Assembly (NCBI RefSeq): GCF_000210095.1
Contig: NC_021039.1
Location: forward strand, 1,902,025 to 1,952,657
Reading direction: 5' to 3'
DNA from: Ruminococcus champanellensis 18P13 = JCM 17042
GTDB taxonomy: Bacteria > Bacillota > Clostridia > Oscillospirales > Ruminococcaceae
DNA length: 50,633 bases
In this document: positions 22,370 to 29,312 of the stretch, in pieces
Layout of the letters: the number at the start of each line of letters is the position of its first letter
Numbering within the stretch: position 1 is the stretch's first letter
Notes under the pieces: generated by a model
The model's database searches: none
Told to the model about the DNA's origin: nothing
What the model saw: only the letters and a program-made list of their open reading frames with translations
Made by a program: the position numbers and the translations under genes

Positions 22370-22782
22370 ATGAATATGCGGATATTCTGTACCATCCTCA
22401 TCACGTTTCCACCCGGCGACAGCCCATGTCCATGCACGAACGGGCGGCTCAGTTTGCTTCCTTCAAGGCGCTGACCGGGTACGAGGACGGCATTGATGAG
22501 GCGGCACGGTATGTGGAACACAAGCTGGAACTGACAGAGGATCGCCGGAACAGGCTGGATGCCTGTTTACAGATCCTTCGGGATGCAGGGTGCGATGTAC
22601 AGATCCGGGTGCTTGCATTCCATCCGGATCCGCAAAAGCAGGGGGGCGTGTATCTGCCCTATACCGGTGTGCTGCGCCGTATTGATGAAGTAGCAAGGCA
22701 ACTGCTGTTCCGGGACGGTACCGTGATCTCACTGGACACGGTTTATGACATGCAGGGGGAGGTATTTCCGGATGCATTATGA
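22366..22782 (+). CDS. YolD-like protein
   Basis: A 138-residue protein with PMSMHERAAQFASFKALTGY and DGIDEAARYVEHKLELTEDR, followed by a C-terminal beta region YTGVLRRIDEVARQLLFRDG and VISLDTVYDMQGE. This matches the YolD-like proteins that accompany Y-family polymerases in Firmicutes and are thought to regulate or assist them. The start overlaps the polymerase stop by 4 bases, so it is translationally coupled. Confidence 0.8.
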   Translation: MNEYADILYHPHHVSTRRQPMSMHERAAQFASFKALTGYEDGIDEAARYVEHKLELTEDRRNRLDACLQILRDAGCDVQIRVLAFHPDPQKQGGVYLPYTGVLRRIDEVARQLLFRDGTVISLDTVYDMQGEVFPDAL

Positions 22783-23461
22783 GCGCACAGCGCATGCAGT
22801 CTTTCTCCGGCGTCCCAACCGGTTTGTGGCGGTGACGGCACGGAACGGCAGAGAAGAAACGGTGCATGTAAAGAATACGGGACGGTGCAGGGAACTGCTG
22901 CTGCCGGGCAGGGAGGTGATCCTGGCGGAGTCGGATCGCCCTGGCAGAAAGACACGATATGATCTGATTAGTGTGTACAAGCCGGGGGTGGGCTGGATCA
23001 ATATCGACAGCCAGGCACCGAATGCGGTTGTACAGGAGTGGCTGCGCACAAAGCCGGGGATCTTTGCGGACATGACTCTGTGCAGACCGGAGTATCGGTA
23101 CGGCGCATCCAGAGTGGATTTTTATCTGGAATGCGGCAGTCGGCGGATTTTGATCGAGGTGAAGGGTTGTACCCTGGAGGTGGGCGGAGAGGGCTACTTT
23201 CCGGATGCGCCCACGGAGCGTGGGGTCAAGCATCTTCACGAGCTGGCAGCAGCATGCGAGGCAGGATTTGAGTGTTACCTGGCGTTTGTGATCGCCATTC
23301 CGGGAGTGAACATGGTGCATCCCAATTTGGAAATGCATCCGGAATTTGGAACTGCTTTAGAGGAAGCAAGGCGGGCAGGCGTCCGGGTGCTGTATCTGCC
23401 CTGCCAGGTGCAGGAGGATGGATTGCAGATCCGGGAACGGGAGAAAGGGGAGCAGGTATGA
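22772..23461 (+). CDS. sfsA: SfsA family DNA/RNA nuclease
   Basis: A 229-residue protein from the ATG at 22772, nine bases after GGGGAGG. It has the SfsA signatures RRPNRFVAVTARNG, VHVKNTGRCRELLLPGREV and the nuclease-like core RVDFYLECGSRRILIEVKGC (acidic residue and E-x-K of a PD-(D/E)XK fold). PDAPTERGVKHLHEL and IPGVNMVHPN follow. SfsA was first named for sugar fermentation stimulation and is now described as a nuclease. It sits in the same operon as the Y-family polymerase and overlaps both neighbours. Confidence 0.9.
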   Translation: MHYERTAHAVFLRRPNRFVAVTARNGREETVHVKNTGRCRELLLPGREVILAESDRPGRKTRYDLISVYKPGVGWINIDSQAPNAVVQEWLRTKPGIFADMTLCRPEYRYGASRVDFYLECGSRRILIEVKGCTLEVGGEGYFPDAPTERGVKHLHELAAACEAGFECYLAFVIAIPGVNMVHPNLEMHPEFGTALEEARRAGVRVLYLPCQVQEDGLQIREREKGEQV

Positions 23462-24066
23462 CCAAGGGTAAGGTGGTGTTTGCAGGCACGTTTCGGGTGG
23501 AGAGTATTTCTGTGCCGGTACAGCTGATCCGCAGCGGCAGGAAAACCATCGGGGTGAAGGTGGATCAGAAGGGCGTTGTCACTGCACAGGCACCTTACCT
23601 GGCAAAGGAAGCGGATATTCTGGCGTTTCTCAGTCAGCATGCCGATCGGATCGAACAGTATGTGCAGCGAAGCAGAATGGCTGCCAGGCAGTCGGAGGAT
23701 GCAGGACGGTTTGCTGCGGCGGAGTTGGAGCATATGGCACAGCAGGCAGTGCAGGTGATCCCCCAGCGTGTGGCATACTATGCCCGACTGCTGGGTGTGA
23801 CCTATGGGCGCATTACCATCCGGAACCAGAAAAGCCGCTGGGGTAGCTGCTCCAGCAAGGGAAATCTGAATTTCAACTGCCTGTTGATGGCTGCTCCGGC
23901 GGAGGTGCTGGACTCGGTGGTTGCCCATGAGCTTTGCCACAGAAAGCATATGGATCATTCCAAGGCGTTCTATGCGGAGTTATACAAGTTGTTTCCAGAC
24001 TATGATCGGTGCAGCCGCTGGCTCAAGGAGCAGGGGGTATTGCTGATGCGGCGGATGACCGGCTGA
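23458..24066 (+). CDS. YgjP-like M48 family metallopeptidase
   Basis: A 202-residue protein from the ATG at 23458 (MTKGKVVFAGTFRVES), overlapping the SfsA stop by 4 bases. The signature NQKSRWGSCSSKGNLNFN is followed by VVAHELCHRKHMDHSKAFY (HExxH plus downstream residues), both typical of the YgjP/DUF45 metallopeptidase family. The N-terminal beta region (VPVQLIRSGRKTIGVKVDQ) is also standard. It is the last gene of the XRE-ImmA-polymerase operon; its substrate is unknown. Confidence 0.88.
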   Translation: MTKGKVVFAGTFRVESISVPVQLIRSGRKTIGVKVDQKGVVTAQAPYLAKEADILAFLSQHADRIEQYVQRSRMAARQSEDAGRFAAAELEHMAQQAVQVIPQRVAYYARLLGVTYGRITIRNQKSRWGSCSSKGNLNFNCLLMAAPAEVLDSVVAHELCHRKHMDHSKAFYAELYKLFPDYDRCSRWLKEQGVLLMRRMTG

Positions 24067-24072
24067 TAAGCG

Positions 24073-24101
24073 TTGACAATCTATTCACAATGTGCTATTA
24101 T
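24073..24101 (+). promoter_or_regulatory. Promoter of the DUF3784 gene
   Basis: TTGACA (24073-24078), 17-base spacer, TATTAT (24096-24101), about 20 bases before the start codon. Confidence 0.75.
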
Positions 24102-24121
24102 GATAGCAGAAAGGCGGTGGT

Positions 24122-24448
24122 ATGATGGGAACAATCATTCTAGGCATCCTGTTGGGTGCAATTGCGACAACGGCATTTGTAGTGGGTGGCTTGCAATTGG
24201 CGGAAAAAGGACCTTTGCTGAACAACTCGTATTTCTATGCATCCGAAAAGGAACGGGCGGAGATGAACAAGTCCCCCTACTACCGTCAGTCGGGTGTTGT
24301 CCTGCTGTTGGTGGGTGTGATCTTCCTGCTCAATTGTATCGCTGTGTTCGGGCAGATTCGATGGATGATCTGGTTTGTATTGCTGACAGCCGGAGTCACA
24401 TTGCTCTATGCCGTGATATCCTCCATACACATTGATAAAACAAAATAG
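24122..24448 (+). CDS. Small membrane protein (DUF3784-like)
   Basis: A 108-residue protein with three membrane segments (IILGILLGAIATTAFVVGGL, VVLLLVGVIFLLNCIAVFG, MIWFVLLTAGVTLLYAVIS). The loop between the first two is charged (SEKERAEMNKSPYYRQSG). This layout fits the DUF3784 family of Firmicutes membrane proteins, function unknown. The start is ATGATG after AAAGGCGG. It has its own promoter and a shared bidirectional terminator with the convergent lipoprotein gene. Confidence 0.7.
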   Translation: MMGTIILGILLGAIATTAFVVGGLQLAEKGPLLNNSYFYASEKERAEMNKSPYYRQSGVVLLLVGVIFLLNCIAVFGQIRWMIWFVLLTAGVTLLYAVISSIHIDKTK

Positions 24449-24462
24449 CCTGGAAAACAGAA

Positions 24463-24496
24463 AGCGCCCGAGTAGCGATGCTGCTGCTCAGGCGCT
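24463..24496. terminator. Bidirectional terminator between convergent genes
   Basis: AGCGCC-GAGTAGC pairs with GCTGCTC-GGCGCT (one mismatch, one wobble); T-rich on the plus side (GTTTTAT) and on the minus side (TTTCTGTTTTCC). Confidence 0.75.
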
Positions 24497-24499
24497 GTT

Positions 24500-25090
24500 T
24501 TATGTGGTTTCGTAATAGGATTCATATAGGTAATTCTGACCGCCAATGACGAATACATACCATTCCAGGTCGCAGGTCTCACTGCCGGCACTGCCATCGT
24601 CTGTTTCCGTGATTTTCACGGAATAGGCGTCAGTGATCTGAACGCCGTCATCAAACTTTTCGTGAATGATGTCGTTGTAGCTGGCAAGGGAATCGTCCGT
24701 CAGCTGGAAAATCTGGTTGATGGTGTAGGTGACAGTGTAATCCGCACCGTATTTATCCGAAAAATAAGTGTGCGCCTGTTGTACGTACTGGTCGGTGGTG
24801 ATGCCTTCCTTTTGGCATTCTTTTTTGATCTGATCTACATAAAAGCTGGGAAACACATTGAATGCAGTATCGAAGCTCTGGGTGCGCAGACCCTCGTAGT
24901 ATTGATCCAGCAGGGGGGAGAATGCCTTGACCAGGCTGTCGTAATCGGTGGCTTGCCGATCCGGGGATACGGCATTGGAATCCACCGTAGAAGTGGCTGC
25001 GGAATTGCTCTGGGATGAGCCGGACTGATTGCAGCCGGTCAGCGCCAGCAACAGTGCGCCGCAGGTAAGCAGCGGAAAAAGCTTTGACAT
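24500..25090 (-). CDS. Putative lipoprotein
   Basis: A 196-residue protein from the ATG at 25090, with AAAGGA upstream. It has a lipoprotein signal peptide MSKLFPLLTCGALLLALTGC, the cysteine following LTG. A Ser/Asn/Thr-rich linker comes next, then a globular domain (YDSLVKAFSPLLDQYYEGLR, VFPSFYVDQIKKECQKEGIT). It resembles Firmicutes extracytoplasmic lipoproteins of unknown function. The longer frame upstream overlaps the DegV gene and is not used. It is separated from degV by 26 bases and probably co-transcribed with it. Confidence 0.75.
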   Translation of the reverse strand: MSKLFPLLTCGALLLALTGCNQSGSSQSNSAATSTVDSNAVSPDRQATDYDSLVKAFSPLLDQYYEGLRTQSFDTAFNVFPSFYVDQIKKECQKEGITTDQYVQQAHTYFSDKYGADYTVTYTINQIFQLTDDSLASYNDIIHEKFDDGVQITDAYSVKITETDDGSAGSETCDLEWYVFVIGGQNYLYESYYETT

Positions 25091-25115
25091 TGGGGTACAT
25101 CCTTTCTGTTTTCGG

Positions 25116-25991
25116 TCAGATGCTTCTGTCCTTGCCGATAAAGAACAGGGCAACGGTTCCGGGCCCTGCGTGGGCGCCGATGACCGGGCCGATGGTGCCG
25201 ATGCGGATATCCTGGATGCCGAAGTGTTCCCGAACCTGGTCGGCAACAAAGTTTGCATCCTCCGGGGCATCTCCGTGACTGATGAATACAGGCAGATCCA
25301 GATCGTTGTGATATTTCTTTTTCATGTTTTCCACAAGTGCAAGCAGGGATTGCTTTCTGCCACGCACCTTTGCGAAGGGGATCAGCTTGCCTTCTTCATT
25401 GACATTCAGAATGGGCTTGATGCCCAGCATGCCGCCCACCACTGCGGAAACCTTGGACACTCTACCGCCCCTGTGCAGATGGTTCAGATCATCTACTGTA
25501 AAGTAGTGACAGAATTTTAGTCGATTCTGGGTGACGAGGGCGGCAGTCTCTTCGATGGTTTTTCCAGCCGCCTTGAGCCGCAGAGCATACTCCACCAGCA
25601 GACCATGCCCCATGGAAGCGGACAGGGAATCCACCACCAGCACCTTGCTGTCCGGGTAGCGTTCCATCACGTCGTTGGCTGCAATGGTGCAGGACTGGCA
25701 GGTGCCGCTCAACGCAGAGGAAAAGGAAATGTGCAGCACATCCTTGCCGCTGCGGACGATCTCCTCGAAGGAGGCTCTGGCTTGTTCCACGCTGACCTGG
25801 GAAGTGCGGGGCATTTCTCCCTTGCGCAGCCGGTCATAAAAGGTTTTGGGATCCAGACAGTTGGGGGTATTTTCCTGATACTCGTCATCGGACAGAGCGT
25901 ATACCGCTCCCATCAGATTCACATGCTGCTGCTGCATGTATGCCGGATCCATATCGCAGAAGGCTTCTGCGGAAATAATGAACTCTCTCAT
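25116..25991 (-). CDS. DegV family protein (fatty-acid binding)
   Basis: A 291-residue protein with the DegV pattern: FIISAEAFCDM at the start, then GEMPRTSQVSVEQARASFEE and VLHISFSSALSGTCQSC. It continues with SKVLVVDSLSASMGHGLLVE, LNHLHRGGRVSKVSAVVGGM and GIKPILNVNEEGKL, and ends in the typical GPVIGAHAGPGTVALFFIG. DegV proteins bind fatty acids and include FakB subunits that present fatty acid to FakA kinase; no kinase gene is nearby. It has its own promoter. Confidence 0.93.
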   Translation of the reverse strand: MREFIISAEAFCDMDPAYMQQQHVNLMGAVYALSDDEYQENTPNCLDPKTFYDRLRKGEMPRTSQVSVEQARASFEEIVRSGKDVLHISFSSALSGTCQSCTIAANDVMERYPDSKVLVVDSLSASMGHGLLVEYALRLKAAGKTIEETAALVTQNRLKFCHYFTVDDLNHLHRGGRVSKVSAVVGGMLGIKPILNVNEEGKLIPFAKVRGRKQSLLALVENMKKKYHNDLDLPVFISHGDAPEDANFVADQVREHFGIQDIRIGTIGPVIGAHAGPGTVALFFIGKDRSI

Positions 25992-26077
25992 AATACGCTC
26001 CGTTCCCCCGATTCACACGGGCAGATCTTATAGGCTGCACCACGCAATCATTGTGCGGTGTTACCTATATACATATT

Positions 26078-26106
26078 ATTATAGCATAATCCGGCTGGAA
26101 TAACAA
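26078..26106 (-). promoter_or_regulatory. Promoter of the DegV gene
   Basis: Minus strand TTGTTA (26106-26101), 17-base spacer, TATAAT (26083-26078). Confidence 0.65.
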
Positions 26107-26118
26107 GTGATTTGCGGC

Positions 26119-26152
26119 AAAAAAAGAAGATCCTGCTTCCACAGGATCTTCT
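26119..26152 (-). terminator. Terminator of the surface protein/sortase operon
   Basis: An 11-bp stem AGAAGATCCTG / CAGGATCTTCT with a short loop, followed on the minus strand by TTTTTTT. It lies just after the stop of the third operon gene. Confidence 0.85.
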
Positions 26153-26160
26153 GGGTTATC

Positions 26161-27036
26161 TTATTGCCTGGATGTGCGGCAGGCTCCAATCGTATATGCC
26201 GCCAGACAGAGGATGCCGCAGCCCAGCATGATGCCCTCCAGCAGCAGGCAGGCATCGGTCATTCGGTTCAGCATGCCGGTCACTGCCGCATAAATCTGAG
26301 TGGTCTTAATGGTGAATGCAGCAAAATAATCCGTTGCCTTGACGTAGATCAAGGGGATCAGCGCAATGCAGCTGGCAACCGTCAGACTGCATCCACTCCA
26401 GTACAGGATCCGGAGGGGGCGTTTCCGGTTGATCCATGCCAGCAGCCCCAACAGAACGCATACCACGGCAGCAGATGCAGCCATAGCCGGATTCAGCCAG
26501 GGCATGACCCGTCGGATTTTGGACAGCAGACCGGCGGATTCCAGCGTGGAAAACCGGAACACATCCACGGTCTGGAGCACCTGCTTTTTGGCGTTGTCCA
26601 CAGCCGCATTGACTTTTTTTTCATAGGTCTCATCCTTGGGGTACTGGATCTGGTCAGCATAATCGCTGAAAAACTGACGGATACTTGCTTCCAGGGAGGA
26701 TAGATCCATTTCAAAGGCGTAGCTGTCGGAGGTGCCGTGCAGATAAGCATATGCGGAGGTGACGCTTGCCCGGACGCCGGAGTCCAGCTGCTCCCGGGTG
26801 AGGGCATCCATGTATACCTGAGCGGGGATGCCGCTGGTGGAAACCTGTTCCGTAAACCGTGCCTCCAGGGACGTGTAGATCCGGTCGCTGAGGCTCTGTT
26901 CCTCCATGACCGACAGGCAGGTGTCCGCCTTACTTGCATACAGCCGGACAAACAAAGTGCCCTCCGCTGCCAGCAGGCTGAACACCAGCAGAATGGTTAT
27001 AACAATGTTTGCGAAGTATTTGCCGGATGCCTTCAT
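26161..27036 (-). CDS. Membrane protein in the sortase operon
   Basis: A 291-residue protein with an N-terminal membrane helix (IVITILLVFSLLAAEGTLF) and an extracellular region of about 130 residues (SLSDRIYTSLEARFTEQVST, FFSDYADQIQYPKDETYEKK). Three further helices follow (AAVVCVLLGLLAWI, LTVASCIALIPLIYV, GIMLGCGILCLAAYTIG). No family recognised. It overlaps the sortase gene by 4 bases and is followed by the operon terminator. It may be an accessory factor of the sortase system; this is inference from position only. Confidence 0.6.
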   Translation of the reverse strand: MKASGKYFANIVITILLVFSLLAAEGTLFVRLYASKADTCLSVMEEQSLSDRIYTSLEARFTEQVSTSGIPAQVYMDALTREQLDSGVRASVTSAYAYLHGTSDSYAFEMDLSSLEASIRQFFSDYADQIQYPKDETYEKKVNAAVDNAKKQVLQTVDVFRFSTLESAGLLSKIRRVMPWLNPAMAASAAVVCVLLGLLAWINRKRPLRILYWSGCSLTVASCIALIPLIYVKATDYFAAFTIKTTQIYAAVTGMLNRMTDACLLLEGIMLGCGILCLAAYTIGACRTSRQ

Positions 27037-27737
27037 GGATTCTGCCCCTCCGTTTCCTGATAGAATGCACGTTCCGTCAGCTTGCAGATCACCGCATACC
27101 GGTCGTCCGAGGAGCCGAATACGTTGTTGATACAGGTATACAGGGTCAGCCTGTCATCCTCTGTGGGGATTACATACCGCTTGTCCGTCTTTTGAAAGGT
27201 GACGGTTTCGGAAACCTCATAGGTGAATCTGCCGTACTGGGTATACAGCACCACCGTATCCCCGACAGACATCTGATCCAGGTGTGCAAAAAAGGTGTTG
27301 ACGTGTGCATCAATAACCACATTGCCGGGATTGCCCAGGACAACGGAGCTGGTTGCCTGGCAGGCGCCCCGCTCCAGCAGAGCGGCGGTGGTACCCCAGT
27401 ATACGGGCACATTCAGGGAAATGGAGTCGCAGCTCAGAGTGGCGTACTGTTCGCCGAATGCAGGCACCAGAATTTTGCCCTCAGTATAGGTCTGCCCCTG
27501 ATGCTCCGTATTGATCTGATTATTCTTGATGAGCAGCCCTGCCTGGGGATCGGAATTTTTGAAATTGTCCATAAAGGCAATGTTCAGATAGGTCTGGAGC
27601 TTTTCGTAGGGCTTGATGGCTGCTACTGCCGTAATGGCACCGCACAGCACCAGAAGCAGCAGGGGGGTGCAGAGATCAGCGATCAGTCCTGTTCTGGATT
27701 TCCTTGCCGGATGCTCCGGTTGTTCTGTCTTATTCAT
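27033..27737 (-). CDS. Sortase (class D-like)
   Basis: A 234-residue membrane-anchored transpeptidase. I chose the ATG at 27737 after AAAGGA; an upstream in-frame TTG lacks a site. One N-terminal membrane segment (LLLLVLCGAITAVAA) precedes the sortase beta-barrel. The catalytic His is in VVIDAHVNTFFAHLDQMS, the Cys in LTLYTCINNVFG and the Arg in SSDDRYAVICKL. It attaches surface proteins to the cell envelope. The upstream gene encodes a protein with a sorting-signal-like C-terminus and overlaps the sortase start by 8 bases, so this looks like a dedicated enzyme-substrate pair. Confidence 0.88.
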   Translation of the reverse strand: MNKTEQPEHPARKSRTGLIADLCTPLLLLVLCGAITAVAAIKPYEKLQTYLNIAFMDNFKNSDPQAGLLIKNNQINTEHQGQTYTEGKILVPAFGEQYATLSCDSISLNVPVYWGTTAALLERGACQATSSVVLGNPGNVVIDAHVNTFFAHLDQMSVGDTVVLYTQYGRFTYEVSETVTFQKTDKRYVIPTEDDRLTLYTCINNVFGSSDDRYAVICKLTERAFYQETEGQNP

Positions 27738-28509
27738 GCTGTTCCTTTCCAAGCTTTCTGCCGATCAGATAGAGTCCGGCACCGGCTGCGGCAACTCCGG
27801 TCAGCAAGCCGGAGATCAGCCCTGTATGGGAGATGCCGGTATCGTCCACCACAACGCCCATGGAGGAGACATCGATCAGCTTGCCCTCCTCATCCCGGGC
27901 GGAAATGGTCAGCTTGTCATCCTCCAGATCATCCACAGTAAAGTAAAAGCCCATGGTCTTGCCGGTTTCAATCAGCTTGTTGATGATGTCGGTTTTATCG
28001 TTCAGGCTCAGCTGCTTGATGATGCTGTTCTTTTCGGTGTTGGACAGGGATGCCATGAACTTTGCCCGTTCTTCCTCCGGCAGGGACTGGACGTATGCCA
28101 CCTTTTCCTCCAGCGTCATATTGATAAAGGGCTTTTGCTTTGTGGTGGTGACGACACTGCCGGATTCCTCGGTTTGCACGGGAGCAGTGGTGGTGACGGT
28201 GGTGGAAGGTCCTCCGTTTTCTGGGGTAGTGGTGACAGTGCCGAACTGCTGGTTGATCTTTTCCCAGATCTCATCCTCATAGGTGTGCAGTGCGGCGATG
28301 AAGGAGTCATAATCCTCTGAGGTATACTCCTCCTCGTTCAGCTTGTTGATGCCTGCCTGCACATAGACTTCCGGAAAGCCGGCAGCCCGTGCGGCGGCGA
28401 TTACGTCTTCTTTTGTTGCGGCGGAAGCGGAAAGACTGCCTGCTGCCACCGCAAAGCATGCGGCACCCAGGACAGCGGATACACATAAAATCTGTTTGAT
28501 TCGGCTCAT
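27730..28509 (-). CDS. Surface protein with sortase sorting-signal-like C-terminus
   Basis: A 259-residue protein from the ATG at 28509 (eight bases after AGGAGG) with a signal peptide (IKQILCVSAVLGAACFAVAA ending SASA). A Thr-rich linker (VTTTPENGGPSTTVTTTAPV) and a helical middle (MTLEEKVAYVQSLPEEERAK) follow. The C-terminus has ISHTG, then a hydrophobic stretch (LISGLLTGVAAAGAGLYLIG) and RKLGKEQHE, a variant of the LPxTG sorting layout. It is co-transcribed with the sortase that probably processes it. The exact cleavage motif is inferred. Confidence 0.72.
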   Translation of the reverse strand: MSRIKQILCVSAVLGAACFAVAAGSLSASAATKEDVIAAARAAGFPEVYVQAGINKLNEEEYTSEDYDSFIAALHTYEDEIWEKINQQFGTVTTTPENGGPSTTVTTTAPVQTEESGSVVTTTKQKPFINMTLEEKVAYVQSLPEEERAKFMASLSNTEKNSIIKQLSLNDKTDIINKLIETGKTMGFYFTVDDLEDDKLTISARDEEGKLIDVSSMGVVVDDTGISHTGLISGLLTGVAAAGAGLYLIGRKLGKEQHE

Positions 28510-28546
28510 AGTGATAACCTCCTGTTTCTGAGACCAATACATATGT

Positions 28547-28575
28547 AGTATAACATACGTCGCCTGGCTTTTCAA
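28547..28575 (-). promoter_or_regulatory. Promoter of the surface protein/sortase operon
   Basis: Minus strand TTGAAA (28575-28570), 17-base spacer, TATACT (28552-28547). Confidence 0.65.
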
Positions 28576-28612
28576 GTGGGAAAGCCTGCTAGGGCAAACT
28601 TTTTACAGATTC

Positions 28613-28641
28613 TTGACAAATGGATGCCCGCATGCTACACT
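28613..28641 (+). promoter_or_regulatory. Promoter of the GNAT gene
   Basis: TTGACA (28613-28618), 17-base spacer, TACACT (28636-28641); GGAGAGG ribosome site follows. Confidence 0.7.
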
Positions 28642-28664
28642 GCTAAAGGAGAGGAGCTTTTTGA

Positions 28665-29111
28665 ATGGAACTGACCTTTGAACCTTTGCAGCGAGAGGAT
28701 CTTGCCGCCTGCTATGCGCTGTGCATGCAGAGCTTTTTCGAGTCCGTGCCACTGGAGGAGGTGGAGCAGACCTTCGCTCTGTGCAGCCGGGATCCCAGTT
28801 ACCGACTGGTAGTGGGAAAGGTGGACGGCAGGGTCGTGACCTATGCCACCCTGCATTTCTTTCACACGGTGTTTGACGGCATGCGGCCCATGGCGACCAT
28901 CTGGTATGTGTGCGTGGATCCGGCATACCGGAGCCGGGGTATTGGAAAAGCGCTTTTTGCAGAGCTATGCCGGATCTGTGAAGCAGAGCAGTGCCTGGAA
29001 ATCGTGTTCACCTGCCTGCAGGAAAATGCGTCCGCACAGGGCTTTTACCGTTCTCTGGGGTTCCGGGATGATCTGGAGCGTGCCTTTGTGCGGTATTACT
29101 TTGAACCGTAG
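28665..29111 (+). CDS. GNAT family N-acetyltransferase
   Basis: A 148-residue acetyl-CoA-dependent acetyltransferase. The core motif A reads IWYVCVDPAYRSRGIGKALF (acetyl-CoA pyrophosphate loop R-x-x-G-I-G), followed by LCRICEAEQCLEIVFTCLQE and ASAQGFYRSLGFR. The N-terminus LTFEPLQREDLAACYALCM is typical of the family. The substrate cannot be deduced. It is monocistronic, with its own promoter and terminator. Confidence 0.9.
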   Translation: MELTFEPLQREDLAACYALCMQSFFESVPLEEVEQTFALCSRDPSYRLVVGKVDGRVVTYATLHFFHTVFDGMRPMATIWYVCVDPAYRSRGIGKALFAELCRICEAEQCLEIVFTCLQENASAQGFYRSLGFRDDLERAFVRYYFEP

Positions 29112-29122
29112 TGAAAAATAAG

Positions 29123-29160
29123 ATACCCCACGGAGCATGCGGAAACGCTTTGTGGGGTAT
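29123..29160. terminator. Terminator between convergent GNAT and small membrane protein genes
   Basis: ATACCCCAC / GTGGGGTAT stem with an inner AGC/GCT extension; T-rich sequence on the plus side (TTTGCTTT) and TTATTTTTC on the minus side. Confidence 0.7.
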
Positions 29161-29172
29161 TTGCTTTGCGGA

Positions 29173-29295
29173 TCAGAACATATTGATCAACGGGAAAATC
29201 ACAAAAGACAGCAGGAGAATCCCTGCCAGTACAAGAATAAAAATGCGCATTCCCATGGACTTCTTGGGCGGCTGCTGATTTTTCTTGGCTTTCAT
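29173..29295 (-). CDS. 40-residue basic membrane peptide
   Basis: A short ORF 17 bases after the helicase gene, with GCGAAAGGAAG before the ATG, encodes MKAKKNQQPPKKSMGMRIFI then LVLAGILLLSFVIFPLINMF: a Lys/Pro-rich head and one membrane helix. It is probably co-transcribed with the DEAD-box gene and precedes the shared terminator. Real by position and ribosome site; family unknown. Confidence 0.6.
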   Translation of the reverse strand: MKAKKNQQPPKKSMGMRIFILVLAGILLLSFVIFPLINMF

Positions 29296-29312
29296 ACGCT
29301 CTTCCTTTCGCA

